DNA of 64,000 nucleotides from Arthonia radiata (GCA_002989075.1 PSQN01000013.1:1-64000); one strand, 5' to 3'. Shown: positions 33,407-44,696, counted from the first letter of the stretch. A program made the numbers and translations. Notes: generated by a model from the sequence alone, not told the origin.

Positions 33407-34641
33407 ATGAGCAAACAGAGAGAGAACGCCAGCCCCTCAACCGACAATCAGCCAGCATCGAAGTTTCCACACGGTATATACGGGCTAGGGTCCCAAGCAC
33501 TGCAGAGGCAGGCTCATCAAAATGTGCGAGACGATCAAGCGTCCGAAGGTGCAGTGAAAAAACTTGATACTGTTGCAACGAATAACGATGCCGATGCGAA
33601 GCCCCACAACAGCGAGCAAGGTGTCGTACAGAAAGGGAGCCTCAATGCACACAGTTCTTTCCCCAATCGTCATACTCTTGCATAAGCATACGCGTCACAA
33701 AGCGGCAGCAACAACCGACAAAGCTCAAGATATAACCCCACACAAGCTTGACCCGAGCGAGCGAAGAACGGAACTCCGGGTGATGCGCCCTACTTCACCA
33801 GCAGTTCGGATTGTAACCCATACTACAGCTATTACACTGGCCTCCATTCCAAGAAACGCTTCAATGACATCTTTGCTCCTTCAGCATCACCAAAGCGCAA
33901 AGCTGTATCGCCTTACGTCGCTCTAACGAGTCGCTTAACGAACGGCGAGAAGCTACTGTGGGAGGAGAACAAGACTGAGATCAAAGCTGCGGTCTCAAAG
34001 GCACCAAATGAGAAAACGGCCGCCACACTGCCGTCCTTTAGCACTGGCGACGACCTGGCCGGAAAGATGGATATAAAGGCCGCTAAAGATGGAGATGAAA
34101 AGTGGGTTGAGGCCATGCTGGATATTTCCGGAGCTTTCGAAAGTGAAGCTGACGCCCCTTTATCAACCAGAGATGATATACGAAGTACTTCAGAAACTGC
34201 AGTCAAAGTGGGCGAGCCGGTGCACGAACGTGAATATGTGTTGCTTGACTCAGGAATATACGAATGTCAGTGCCATTCCGGTCGTCCCTTCAGCCCATGT
34301 TGACGACCGCGCTTGCGGCTGGTTCGTATACTGGATGGCAGGCTCCTGTATCGAAAGGTACGTATCTCTTTTGACTGCCTTCGAGACGTTGTCTGCTTAC
34401 GCAAGTTAGCGGCGTCGACAATTTGGCAAGGGTAGCTTCCGACAACTTGCGTACTTCTTACATACTTATCTCTTTCTGCGTGCCCGTGGTTATCGTTCTA
34501 GCCTACCTCTTACTGGGACGGAAGAGCAGTCGAACAACGTATCCGGCAATCGCAGCGAGCAAGAAAGACAATGCGCGACGCACATCCAGAAAGAAAGAAT
34601 ATCACAGGAAATTGAAGCAACGGAAGGCGGCGCATCAGTAA
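33407..34641 (+). CDS. Unrecognised multi-exon protein with a C-terminal membrane anchor
   Basis: Three 3-prime exons are well supported by phase: about 33762-34207, 34254-34357 and 34410-34641, with introns of 46 bases (GTGGGC to CTCAG) and 52 bases (GTACGT to GTTAG). They read as a Tyr-, Lys- and Ser-rich segment (DAPYFTSSSD, NPYYSYYTGLHSKKRF), an acidic-basic linker, then PVVPSAHVDDRACGWFVYWM, and near the end one strong membrane helix (TSYILISFCVPVVIVLAYLLLG) followed by a highly basic tail. The 5-prime exon probably starts at 33407 (MSKQRENASP; alternative 33350) and ends at 33620 or 33668; both ends give the right phase and I cannot choose. No family is recognised. The layout suggests a tail-anchored protein facing the cytosol with its long part. 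Confidence 0.55.
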
Positions 34642-35756
34642 TCGCCATGTATACGTGTATTTATGACAATCATGTAAACGCTGTACTAGAAGGAATTGGA
34701 TGGCAAGCTTCAAGAGGGCGAGACGCTGGCAATTGTTCGCGCCAAGCTCCGCACACAAGCTCACACCACTCTTCGCCATCTCAAGCTTCAACGGTATGCA
34801 TGGGTGGCCGGACGATTTGAGGCTTTGTCTCGACTGCCAAGGCACTGAGCTGCTCGTTAGAACACCCTAGTACACAGCTGTCAAGGTATCGCGGTGTCCT
34901 CGATCATCCAACGTACTATTTCTGCCAGTCGACTCGCCACTCGGAACTTGAAAGGCTCGATACTGACTGTCAGTTGCCCTTGATCACTCCCCCCAGTAGA
35001 CTGCTGTCAGACACGATATGGTCCAGCTGCTGTCCGCTTTCGAAGACGTGATGCAATAGGTCGCAACTGCCAGACTAAGGCTTGAACCAAGACCACGTGA
35101 GACGATCTGTCACTGGTAGAGCATGCCGCCAGCTCGAGGGCTCTCGAAACGTTGTTGTGTTGTTGCAAAGCATCGTCTGCGAGCATCTCTAGTATCGATC
35201 GCCCACCTGACCCTCCATCCTTTCGTGGGCTCGCACCTCGGTACGACCTTCGGTTGTTGTTGTATTTGATAAATGCATCTCATCGCGCGGCAGCAGCAAT
35301 CACCAAACTAAGCTGAGCGAACACCGGTTCTATCCATTTTTCCTGTTGTCTTTGCTCGATTCCGTGGAAGCTCTTTTGCGGTACGGACTCGGAAGATGTC
35401 ACTCGAGAGGATATGGAAAATAACTATGGGACGAAGAGCATACGATGCAACTGGTACGCCAGCAGAAGGGTGGTCCGTGGTTGATGCCCGCTGGCGCCCC
35501 ACCTTGCGCCAAGCACCTAAAGCGAGCCATCTCCTCATTCGTCCATAGCGTCCTTTTCACCTGGATTTCGCGAACCAGCCACGCCAGCGCTTCTTCGTGA
35601 CTTTCGCGGCTCTTTCTCTCCGCCTCAGCTCCGTCAAATGAAGAAACATTGATCCAGGCTCACTTCTTCAGAATCGCAAATCCCTACCAGTCCACGTCTA
35701 GAGCAAAGTTGGATGGTGATCCCAAAGGCGTTCATCGTAGACCCCGTCACCACACA
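34642..35756. other. Intergenic region of 1.1 kb
   Basis: A minus frame at 34510-34845 overlaps the end of the gene to the left and is a shadow. The minus frame 35308-35538 has no domain. Pyrimidine-rich tracts at 35560-35640 are probably the promoter and leader of the next gene. Confidence 0.5.
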
Positions 35757-36350
35757 ATGACTACGATGGCTCGCTTTACGGCACTCGACGGTATAGCCCT
35801 TACTTCTTGCATAGCAGGATGGCTTGGAATGGCAGTCTTTTCCACAAGCATCAACGACTCTGTCTCTTCACCCGCATTGAACGAATTCATGGTATGTCTG
35901 CAAGCTCCTGGGACCGAGGCAAACCGCGTCCTAACAAGCATACCTTTCTCGCAGGCAACACTCCCAGGCCCCAACCCGCAAGAATACCGCATTTTCATCA
36001 CGACACGACTTGATTACACAATCGTCATCTGTCTTGTCTTCTTGTCGTCGCTACTGTTCGTCACCGGGCACTACTTCCTTCTGTCGAGTAGCAGGAATCC
36101 TGCTCCCTCGCCTCGCAGGCTCATAGCGCGTGGATCGACCTTCTTCGGGTTGTTGGGATGGTACTACGCCGGTGTCAGGGCTGAAGAGCTGATGTTGGTG
36201 TTCTTGCCACTGCACGAGTGGTTCGGGGCCGTGGTGGGAATGGTGATCGAGGCGGCCATGCCAAATAGGCGATCGAGGTCGCGAGAAGAGGGGGTTGAGG
36301 CAGCACGCTGGAAAATTCTGGACGAGAAGAGTGGGCTGGAGGTGCAGTGA
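35757..36350 (+). CDS. Small multi-pass membrane protein with an in-frame intron
   Basis: The best model has exons 35757-35891 and 35955-36350 (176 residues). The 63-base intron has a perfect GTATGT start, a CTAAC branch site and a CGCAG end, but it is a multiple of three and lacks stops, so the unspliced frame also reads through (197 residues). The start at 35757 (MTTMARF) is chosen because the longer frame from 35649 adds a basic leader with no helix. Four hydrophobic segments are seen: IALTSCIAGWLGMAVF, YTIVICLVFLSSLLFVTGHYFLL, TFFGLLGWYYAGV and WFGAVVGMVIEAAM. The tail is charged. I do not recognise the family; it could sit in any membrane. Confidence 0.6.
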   Translation: MTTMARFTALDGIALTSCIAGWLGMAVFSTSINDSVSSPALNEFMVCLQAPGTEANRVLTSIPFSQATLPGPNPQEYRIFITTRLDYTIVICLVFLSSLLFVTGHYFLLSSSRNPAPSPRRLIARGSTFFGLLGWYYAGVRAEELMLVFLPLHEWFGAVVGMVIEAAMPNRRSRSREEGVEAARWKILDEKSGLEVQ

Positions 36351-36637
36351 TGCCGGTCGTGTCACGTCGGTACGGCCGTGGCCCTAATACGTTTCACTCA
36401 ACGCCAGCCACCATTTAAGATCGACCTGTCATCTCTCCCAACTTCCTGGGAATCTCTTGTTCTTCGGCGCACTTGAGAAGGGAGAAACAATCCATGTTCA
36501 TCAACAGAAATGGTACGAATCTCGTTCCTCGACCGACTATACATCCATTTAAAAGGCTTGGATTGCTCATCTACGCGGTCAAAGACCGCGTTTTAGTACT
36601 CACAAAACACTATGTAATCGCCGTATCGACAGCGAAG
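36351..36637. other. Short intergenic region between convergent genes
   Basis: This holds the 3-prime flanks of the membrane protein gene and the histidine phosphatase gene. Nothing else is seen. Confidence 0.6.
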
Positions 36638-37708
36638 CTATAACAGATGTCTATGCGCCTCCCAATGATGCAACATCATCCCTACGTCAGGAACATAATC
36701 TTTCTGCGCTCGAACCAGCACTGGGACCACTTGCCCCGTCTGCAGTCTAAACGGCTTGTGTCTCATGACGTGCAGTAGACTGTCAATTTCGCCGGCGTGG
36801 CTTGTAATGCTGACGTACCTACTTTCGGAATTCGCAAAGATATCGTTCAAGAGATCTCGAGAGCGGCGATGCTGCTCCTTACTGCCCTCTTTCACACCCG
36901 GCTTCGCAATCCAGCGCTTGCTGTACCGTTTCCACATCTCGTCTTCCTCCGTAAAGCCTGGCTCGAACTCAAAAGTAGGAAACGCCGCGTGGATTTCAGC
37001 CTTAGTCGACCTGCGGTCACACGTGTGCGGGTTGAGGCCTTCACGAAGATACTCTTTAATTATGATCTTGGAGGGTGTGCGAGGCCAATCGACTCCAGTG
37101 AAACTCCAATACGCAGTCTGCAAACACCGCCAAAGCGGACTTACGTAGAAACTGCCAGGCTGGGAGATCTTCTGTTCTCGTATCATACGGTTCCAGTGAT
37201 CACGCGCATCCTTTGCATCGCGTTCGCCTTTGGGTGTCAGATGCGCATCAGACCAGTCACCTTCTTGCTTGGATAATTCCTAAAAGGATCAGCCACGTCG
37301 GCCAGGTCGAACTTGAAGTGACAGTATTACACACATCCCACTGTTTACTGTCGTTGAGTTCCTTTTCCTTTTGATTATGAACACCATCGCCATGCCGGCC
37401 AAGGAACAGAACTTTTACTTTGTGGTGAGGCTCGCGCTGTAGGCGGTCTACCTCGACATCGAACTTCTGCCAGTCTGTCTTCGGTTTCGACGAGTCTGCT
37501 TCCGACACTGGACCTATTATTGGCTTGAGGCCAAAAATCTTCGTCTCGTCATTCTGCATTTATGATTAGATGAGCAGGTGCATTGAAAATGAAGGTTGTG
37601 CATTACGTATTTGTACTCCTGTGCAACTGCAGGTTTCATGTCATCTTGCTCAAAGAAACCCTCGATGGTTGTGTATGAGTAGCTTTCTGAGTGACCGTGC
37701 ATGTTCAC
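36638..37708 (-). CDS. Histidine phosphatase (phosphoglycerate mutase family, PMU1-like)
   Basis: Three exons, 37708-37607, 37553-37335 and 37279-36638, code for 320 residues; both introns (53 and 55 bases) are phase 0. The RHG motif in VLFLGRHGDGVHN carries the nucleophile His (about 88), DWSDAHLTPKGERDA is the usual second block, SPLWRCLQTAYWSF follows with its conserved Arg, and ITSHAGE holds the second catalytic His (about 268). No signal peptide is visible, so it is probably cytosolic. The fungal relatives (yeast Pmu1 and Ygr type) are phosphomonoesterases with poorly known substrates and no glycolytic mutase role. A GTAAGT inside the third exon (YVSPLW) is coding, because the family motif runs across it. 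Confidence 0.87.
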
Positions 37709-38449
37709 AGATTGCTACCGATCTCGGTACTCTATACATATGCGTCTCTTCCAATTAATTTGTGATTTATGAATGAGCGGACATGCCAGGGGGCTCTCTG
37801 AGCAACAGTCAGGGTTTACAGATACGCCGCGGACAATGTTACAGCGTACGGCCCCAAAACACTTTTGTTTCGCTTCGGATCATCCGTCTCTACACAGTGG
37901 CCACGGAAGCTACGGCTCTACATGGTTCAGATGCCGTTTACGGTGAAGCGTTGGTGTGCTGGTGTGCAAAAGCTGACCTGGCTCGAGAACAGCGAATAGA
38001 CCCCAGGCGTTTTCATCCTCGCACTCTCGCAAGTCCTTCGTCGTTGCTGAGCATGGACCTCACTTGAAACGGCCGCCGAGATAAGCAAAGGCGAGCTGCA
38101 GGTCCATGCGAGCCGCTTGCTCGGAAGGATAAGAATGATGCATTGTCAAGTTATTAGGTCGGCAAGTATTGGATGGCACGATGGGTCAATGTCTGGTGGA
38201 GGATATTGCCAAGCATTCGGAGTATATTCCGCGCAGATATCGAAACACTTCTCCACGAAATTTCGCCGCGCTCGCCTCAACGTTATCATCGAACTCTGAT
38301 ATCGCATCATGGCTCGCAAAATGTTCATTGATCCATCCTCGGTCTCTTTACTCCCTGCTTGTCGCTGCCTCTGCCCGACACTCACAATTGTAGACCCAGG
38401 ATAGACGGGGCTGCCTCTCGTACCTCCATCCACCCCACATTTTACGCCC
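37709..38449. promoter_or_regulatory. Divergent promoter region of the phosphatase and MET1
   Basis: About 740 bases separate the two starts. Frames on both strands (37783-38067 plus, 38146-38595 minus) have no domain, and the second overlaps MET1 as a shadow. No clear binding site stands out. Confidence 0.4.
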
Positions 38450-40173
38450 ATGTCCGCACCTGCGTTGCTGACAGCGTTGGATTGCAAGAACCAGGTGCAT
38501 CTGATCGTAGGCTCCAATCCTCTAGCAGGCGCACGATGTACGAAGAGCATAGACGTAGGCGCAAAGCCGAAGCTGATAGCACCGGCTGACGCCATCCTGC
38601 ATTATGGCTTACAGAGGCGCATTGAGGAGGGGCAGGTTGAGTGGCTGAAGAAGGATTTCGATGACGATGACTTGAGAAGATATGGACGTGCAGAGGTGGA
38701 TGGATACGCAGACGCTGTCTTCGTGACCCTGGGCGCTCGCCACCATTTGAGTATGAAGGGCTCATTAAGCGCATTCGCGACATTTGCTTACATTGGCGAC
38801 AAACAGGTACACACATCTCTTCGCTCTGCCGGCGACAGCGGACTCCAATCAATGTCGCCGATGCGCCTTCGCTATGTACATTCACCCTCCTTTCAACGTA
38901 CAATGACGGCCCACTCCAAATCGGGTCAACGACGTCTGGTAAGGGCTGTAAGCTGGCCTCGCGCATCCGGCGTGAGATCGCAGCCGCCCTTCCGAAAGAC
39001 CTCGGGACGGCAGTCGAGCGGCTGGGTACGATGCGACGGCGCATCTGGGAAGAAGATCACGCTGCGGAGCTTTCTCGACACCCGTCGATCGAAGTTGAAG
39101 CTGATGAAGAAGACACGGGGCAGTCAGCGGCTTTCAACCAACTTGTGACGCCGACTGATGCCGAAGCGATGAAGCAGAGACGTATGCGGTGGCTAGCACA
39201 GATATGCGAGTACTGGCCCTTGCAGCGTCTGGCCAACATCACAGACGAGGACATTGATGCAGTCCTCGAGTCATACTCCGCTGGCTCGAATGAACCGCTC
39301 GCAGTCGACCCTCACGCCATCGACGCTCGTAGCCGGCGAGGCAAGATCATTCTCGCTGGCTCTGGACCTGGCAACCCGGATCTGTTGACCATGGCATGCC
39401 GCAAAGCTATTGCGTCGGCGGACCTCATCCTCGCTGACAAGCTCGTGCCTGCTCCAGTGATGGACCTGATACCTCGCCGAGCGGAAGTGCACATTGCACG
39501 CAAGTTTCCTGGCAACGCAGATCGAGCTCAGGAAGAGCTACTTCAGCTCGGTATCGAGGGTCTGAAGAATAGTCGCGTTGTGCTGCGCTTGAAGCAAGGT
39601 GATCCTTACTTGTACGGCCGTGGCGCAGAAGAGTTCGCTTTCTTTCGGAGTCGCGGCTACCAAGCCACGGTCTTACCCGGCATCACCAGCGCACTGTCGG
39701 CACCTCTGCTCGCCAACATACCAGTTACGCATCGGGCTGTGGCAGACGAGGTGCTCGTCTGCACCGGCACGGGCCGCAAAGGTGCATCTCCGGACCCGCC
39801 AGCTTACGTCCGCACGCGCACTGTTGTCTTCTTGATGGCTCTGCATAGACTTGGCGACCTGATCGCGAGCCTGATCAATGACACAAAGAAGTGGCCGGCA
39901 AGTACGCCCTGCACTGTCATTGAGCGTGCATCCTGTCCGGATCAGCGCGTTGTCAGGACGACATTGGAGTACGTCTGCGCAGCGGTCGAAGAGGAAGGGT
40001 CACGCCCACCAGGACTACTCGTCGTTGGCGAGGCATGCAAGGTGCTCTGGGACGGCCAGCAGCGGTGGGTTGTCGAAGATGGCTTCAAAGGGTTTGAGGG
40101 CATTGATGGGCTTGCAGGTGAGCAGGTGCCGCTGCCGATGGAGGTGTATGATGATCTAGCTACACCGGCGTGA
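38450..40173 (+). CDS. MET1: Siroheme synthase: Met8-like domain fused to uroporphyrinogen-III methyltransferase
   Basis: Two exons, 38450-38750 and 38807-40173, code for 555 residues; the 56-base intron starts GTATGA and ends ACAAACAG. The N-terminal half resembles the precorrin-2 dehydrogenase fold of Met8/CysG (VHLIVGSNPLAGARCTKSID, then THISSLCRRQRTPINVADAP and GPLQIGSTTSGKGCKLASRIRR). The C-terminal half is a SUMT-type tetrapyrrole methylase: AGSGPGNPDLLTMACRKAI (from about residue 284), LKQGDPYLYGRGAEE, and LPGITSALSAPLLANIPVTHR. It methylates uroporphyrinogen III with S-adenosylmethionine to give precorrin-2, on the way to siroheme, the cofactor of sulfite and nitrite reductases. Whether the N-half is active or only structural, as suggested for yeast Met1, cannot be read from the sequence. 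Confidence 0.92.
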
Positions 40174-40743
40174 TCATACCATCTGCCCTTCTTGCAACCT
40201 CAGTAATTCCACCTCTCATGATGTTCAACGCACTGTCACGGACGTCATCAACTCTCCAGACATTCACGTGGGTCGGATCCGAAGGCATGTGGGTGCCCAG
40301 CACTCAGTGGGCACACGAGCGGTGTGGTGACAAATTGCTCCAGCTTCCGTCTTCCGCCGGCTGCTCCTTCCATTCTCGCCACTGCTGCCTGGGCCGTCTC
40401 TCAATCCAGCTCTCTCTCAATTCATTCTTCAACACCCACAGTGCTCTCTTCAACTCTTAGATTGATGTTGTCATTGCCGATGAAGGACAACGCAGTCCTC
40501 TGACAGAGAGACCCATCAGCTCGTCTCGTTACTCTAAACTGAAACGCAGGATATTATCTTGCTCCGTCCACTCGGTCGGTCAAAACGCCAAACACCTAGC
40601 ATCAGTCTCTGCAGTTTCATACGGACGTGCAATCTCTCATCCTCTCTCCACGGTAAGCGGCATTAAGGATCACGGAGTCTCGCTGTCCACGGGTTCTTGG
40701 CTGATTATCGTCGTTGAGGCCTTGGTTGTCTACTCCGACGATC
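40174..40743. other. Intergenic region
   Basis: This is the 3-prime flank of MET1 and the leader and promoter of the next plus-strand gene. Nothing else is seen. Confidence 0.55.
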
Positions 40744-41313
40744 ATGACTGGTTTCCACTGGACGACTCGCTTCCCCGCCGAACTTTCCGACAACATTCTC
40801 AACACTTGCCTAAGCGATGCTTTTCAGCAAGTGAGGGACAAGCAAAGGGCTGTTCGATTTTGCAGATTGATGTTCAAACTGGCTTCTTTGAACCAAGACT
40901 TCTTTGAGCATATCTATGCTCTTCACTCGTCCTACGATGATGTCACCAGCGCTCGCCTTGCCGCTGTCTCACTAAAGCGAAATGCTGCTCCCGATGGCAC
41001 TGAGCTGTACAACACCCTGCAGCAGCGATATGATAGGGCGACAATCGTGAAAGACATCATGAAGAACGCGTACAGACGCTTTACGCGAATCTGGTCATGG
41101 AAGTCGCTACGAAAGCTCGGCATCTATCCGGAGCTCGCTCATATCACAGACATCACGAAGTGGGATAAAGCTCGAATTGCACTAGATGAAGCTCGTCTGG
41201 AGGCGATGGTGCAGAAGCGGAAGCTACCACCTGGCGCTGAATTTGATGCGTACTCTGAGGAGGACGGCCATGACAACAAGCAGCCCTCTGCGAAACGCCA
41301 ACGCCTCACTTGA
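40744..41313 (+). CDS. Hypothetical protein with a C-terminal nuclear signal
   Basis: A single exon codes for 189 residues from the ATG at 40744 (MTGFHWTTRFPAELSDNIL); an ATG at 40714 would add ten. The chain is mainly helical and charged, with an internal LNQDFFEHIYALHSSYDDV segment that recalls the start of F-box-like helical proteins but has no firm match. It ends in the basic KQPSAKRQRLT, which fits a nuclear localisation signal. No membrane segment or signal peptide is visible. The composition is even, which supports a real gene. Confidence 0.6.
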   Translation: MTGFHWTTRFPAELSDNILNTCLSDAFQQVRDKQRAVRFCRLMFKLASLNQDFFEHIYALHSSYDDVTSARLAAVSLKRNAAPDGTELYNTLQQRYDRATIVKDIMKNAYRRFTRIWSWKSLRKLGIYPELAHITDITKWDKARIALDEARLEAMVQKRKLPPGAEFDAYSEEDGHDNKQPSAKRQRLT

Positions 41314-42676
41314 GATACACACAATCTGCTCTCTTTCGTCGATGAGCATCTAAGCTTCTGATCGGTACTACGGTCACACTCGTCAATGTTGCGAGGAAGC
41401 GCTGCCGTCTCCACAATCATTAGCTTCCATGTAAACAAGTCATCAATACCGTGAACATATTTCACTCTCTGATACAGATTTCTATCCGCACGGAACGCTC
41501 CTCACAATCCTTCCAAATGAGAGCATGAGCAACCAATGTCGGTGTTGGGTCAAGCATGAGCCCATTAGTCTCAGATACGGGGTAAATGGATCGTCACCAT
41601 GCGTTGTCCTCAACAGCCCCCAACACACCCCGATACTGCACGATTAGCATTGTCACTACAAATCTTTTCCGTAGCTGTTCTTCACTGGTCATGTGCTCGC
41701 GACTTATATCGTTCGGTCACCTAATGGACCCTTCTTGCAGCCATTTCTGCTTAATTTCAACATGACAGAGGGCACTCTGCTGTAAATTCTTCCCAAGTGC
41801 ATCATCACTGGGCTCTCACTATCTTATGTCTTGTTCTCGGTCCTTCTGACCACGGCGCATGTTCCCATTACCACAAACATTAACGGCGCATCCAGATGAC
41901 GTCCGACTGTGGCAGCACTGAGCTGGCAATGAGCAAAGGTGAGACTGAAGCATGACGGACTCGCTACTTGAGCGTCATGTCGAGACGGCGAAGGCCTCTT
42001 GAACAACATGAGGACCGCTGTGAGCGTAAACGCCTGCTCGTAACCATCGAAATTGTGAAAGGTAGACCAGCCCTTCCCGGGCCGGCCTTGTGCGAGAGGA
42101 GTGAAGTAAGAGCAGGGCCCATAGGCGCATGGCTTGAGCGCTTAGTTGGAGCAAGATACGGAAACAATGGGTGTTCTACTACAGGGAAAGGTAAGGCTCA
42201 AGTAGACGCCCGGACATTGTAAAGCAAGATGGCCATCCGCGAGAGACACAGTTCCAAGCACACCGGATCATGACTCGATCGCTGATAGCAGAATCCATCT
42301 ACAGGTTTCAGACGTCTGTCACAAGTCTATCTATAGCCAAGTAAGTATGACGACACGCCCGTCAGGCTCGTGGGTGTCAATCACACTCTGTATGTGCGCT
42401 GCAAGCTTCGATTGACATCATTACTTCATTTCCCTTGGAAGTACAATATGCGGTCCAGCAGCTTCGCTCTTTATGGGTGTTGATCCGGTTCATTCCCCTC
42501 TCCTTCCTATCCTCAACGTTCCAAGCCTTATGGAAAGGGCAGATTCAACTTCGTTCCTGTGGGCGAGTTGCTGCGTCGGCGGTACTGATGTTGCTCAAGT
42601 TGGCGGTGAGGGGTGACTAGGGGAAGAGGAGGCCAAAGAAATAGTTCGTCGTGGGCAGCGATGGTCGGGTGATGAT
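41314..42676. other. Intergenic region of 1.4 kb
   Basis: Only short shadow frames are present (41824-42009, 41964-42167 minus; 41968-42222 plus). I see no gene, repeat or RNA. Confidence 0.5.
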
Positions 42677-43381
42677 TTAGTTGGAGGGCGCGTATAACCC
42701 ATCGCGCTCCTTGACCTTGTAGATCTGGTCTTCATTGGCATCGTACAAGCAATCGCGTTCCTTGATTTTGCTGTCAGGAGCGTAGAGGCCATCCTTCTTG
42801 TACAAGCCATCGGGAGCGTAGAGATCATCACGCTGTTTGAGTTGGTAAATTTGGTCCTCGCTAGCGTCGTAGAGTCCGTCTTTCTTGTACAAGCCATCGG
42901 GTGCGTAGAGGCCGTCACGCTCCTTGAGTTTGTAGATTTGATCCTCGCTGGCATCGTAAAGTCCGTCCTTCTTATACAAGCCATCGGGAGCGTAGAGACC
43001 ATCACGCTCCTTGACTTTGCCTTCTGCTGCTTCGTACAGTCCATCACGTTTGTAGAGCCCATCATAGAGCCCATCACGTCCTTTTACTTTGCCATCAGCC
43101 GCTCCGTACAATCCATCACGTTTGTAGATCTGATCCGAATCCGCATCATAGAGACCGTCACGCTCCTTCACGTTGTAGATCTGATCGGAGTCTGCGTCAT
43201 ACAGGCCATGGCGGGCTAGCAACTTGTCGTGATCGTAAAGTCCATCGCGCTTGTACAAGCCATCTCGAGTGTACAGTCCATCAGGAGCTTCGGCTGGTTC
43301 GGGAAGGATGATATGGCCTGTCGGTGCGGTTGTAGCTACCGAGGCGAGGAGCACCAGTGAGAGGTAGATTGATGAGAGCAT
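42677..43381 (-). CDS. Secreted DGLY-repeat protein (Kex2-processed repeat / dikaritin-like precursor)
   Basis: A single exon codes for 234 residues. The start MLSSIYLSLVLLASVATTA is a clear signal peptide. After about residue 33 the chain consists of short repeats: I count 17 exact DGLY motifs and three variants (HGLY, DDLY, DCLY), parted by basic sites (three KR, three KK, and K-x-R types such as KER and KGR) and by spacers such as DSDQIY, SEDQIY, GAADGK and EAAEGK. Signal peptide, repeated cores with Tyr and dibasic cleavage sites are the hallmarks of fungal Kex2-processed repeat proteins, among them the precursors of dikaritin RiPPs (ustiloxin, asperipin). No UstYa-type oxidase gene is visible in this window, so whether the peptides are cyclised is open. 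It could also be a repellent- or effector-like peptide source. No introns. Confidence 0.85.
   Translation of the reverse strand: MLSSIYLSLVLLASVATTAPTGHIILPEPAEAPDGLYTRDGLYKRDGLYDHDKLLARHGLYDADSDQIYNVKERDGLYDADSDQIYKRDGLYGAADGKVKGRDGLYDGLYKRDGLYEAAEGKVKERDGLYAPDGLYKKDGLYDASEDQIYKLKERDGLYAPDGLYKKDGLYDASEDQIYQLKQRDDLYAPDGLYKKDGLYAPDSKIKERDCLYDANEDQIYKVKERDGLYAPSN
42765..43020 (-). repeat. Three tandem 87-base units in the DGLY-repeat gene
   Basis: In protein terms a 29-residue unit (KERDGLYAP..., KKDGLYDAS..., EDQIYKL) occurs two times nearly perfectly and a third time in a changed, shorter form with DDLY for DGLY. This is a recent duplication inside an older array of shorter repeats. Coordinates are approximate. 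Confidence 0.75.
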
Positions 43382-44696
43382 GGTCTATGAGAAGATTAGT
43401 CTTCATGACGTCTGGCTGAGCCTGAGGACAGGGAAGCACGAGGCTTGTCGTGCGCAGTTGCAGGCAGCAGGCAGATGGAAAGGGAGAAGAGGAAGGTATC
43501 TGCTAGCTGGCAGCAGCCGGCACTAGAGAGTGGCTGCACGCATATGTCCAATGCCTTTACCCACGTTGCCAGCGAGATCGGCGTTGGTCTTTCCTTCTTG
43601 CAGCTTTCTCAAGAAGATCTGACGGGGATAGTTCAACTCACGGGGAGTATGCACAGGATGGCAATTCGCTTTCAAGACTTACTTCTGCCCAAGAAATCCT
43701 TGCACTGTATCACCAGGAATAGCTACAAGCGTTGTTGGCACTAGAAGAGAAGAACGCAAAGATCTGATAAACTTTGACAGTGGACTACACAGACGAAACT
43801 TGCAAACAATGTGCCTAGCGGACCAAACGCTGCGTACTTGTAAAGAGCAGACAAGCGAGTAATTCCCCGCCATAAGCCGCAAAGATGTCACCAGATACGG
43901 GCGCGGAAAAAATGCTCGGTCTCGACCGAAAGATTCTTGCTCCGCCATGCGTGCATGCGCCAATGTGATGGCAAGTCACGTAGCGAGCAGCACCGCGACG
44001 AGATGCTGCGGGGCTCGCTTGCATGCTTGCATGTGTCCTATAAGTCGGACAACATGGAGCTCACCTGAGGCTATAGAGGTCAGCATATTCAGTAGAGCTG
44101 TAGAGATAGTGTTTGTTCAGTATGGGGTCATTACCACTACAAGGGTCGTGGCATAATCATGCTGCGAAATTGGTAGTTTCCATATCAGAGACGCATCGCT
44201 ATCTTGGGCTCACGACATGATGCCATCGCTAGCGTGAACGTCAGATAGTAGAAGGAAACCCGAAGTGACGAGCGTTGCGCAAAGACGTATCACCTCGCCA
44301 AGTGGCTGTCACAGGACGCCACAAGAGGCAGGAAATATGTCCCAGTTCGGCTTGGCGTCTTCCGCCTCCAGCTGTCACCTCTTCTCGGCTCTTGACCCAC
44401 ACTCCCTTCGTCTTCCGACTTGTTGTATGGACAATCTGCTCAATCATTGGTATCACACCTCACGAGTTGTCGTCCGGGCAGAGGAGAAATATTGCTTCTA
44501 TACGTCGTTTGCACACCTGGGTATATACGTATCTCTCGATCGAAAAGCCAATCGCTTATTTACTCGCTTGCCACTATTTTCGGCCATCCTGATCTGTACA
44601 TATTCTACGCTCTCCTTTGTTCCCTTCGTAAGTCCATTGCCATCATTAGTCGTGTCCTATATCCGTTGAACCCCACCATCACGACTTCTCTCTCGT
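43382..44696. other. Intergenic region of 1.3 kb
   Basis: The left end should hold the promoter of the DGLY-repeat gene. Frames at 43445-43744 (plus) and 43679-43963 (minus) have no domain. I looked here for a DUF3328/UstYa partner (HxxHC motifs) and did not see one. Confidence 0.45.

Noticed and set aside
42677-43324. CRISPR-like or minisatellite reading of the DGLY repeats
   Set aside because: The repeats are in frame within a gene with a signal peptide, the spacers are coding variants, and CRISPR does not occur in fungi.
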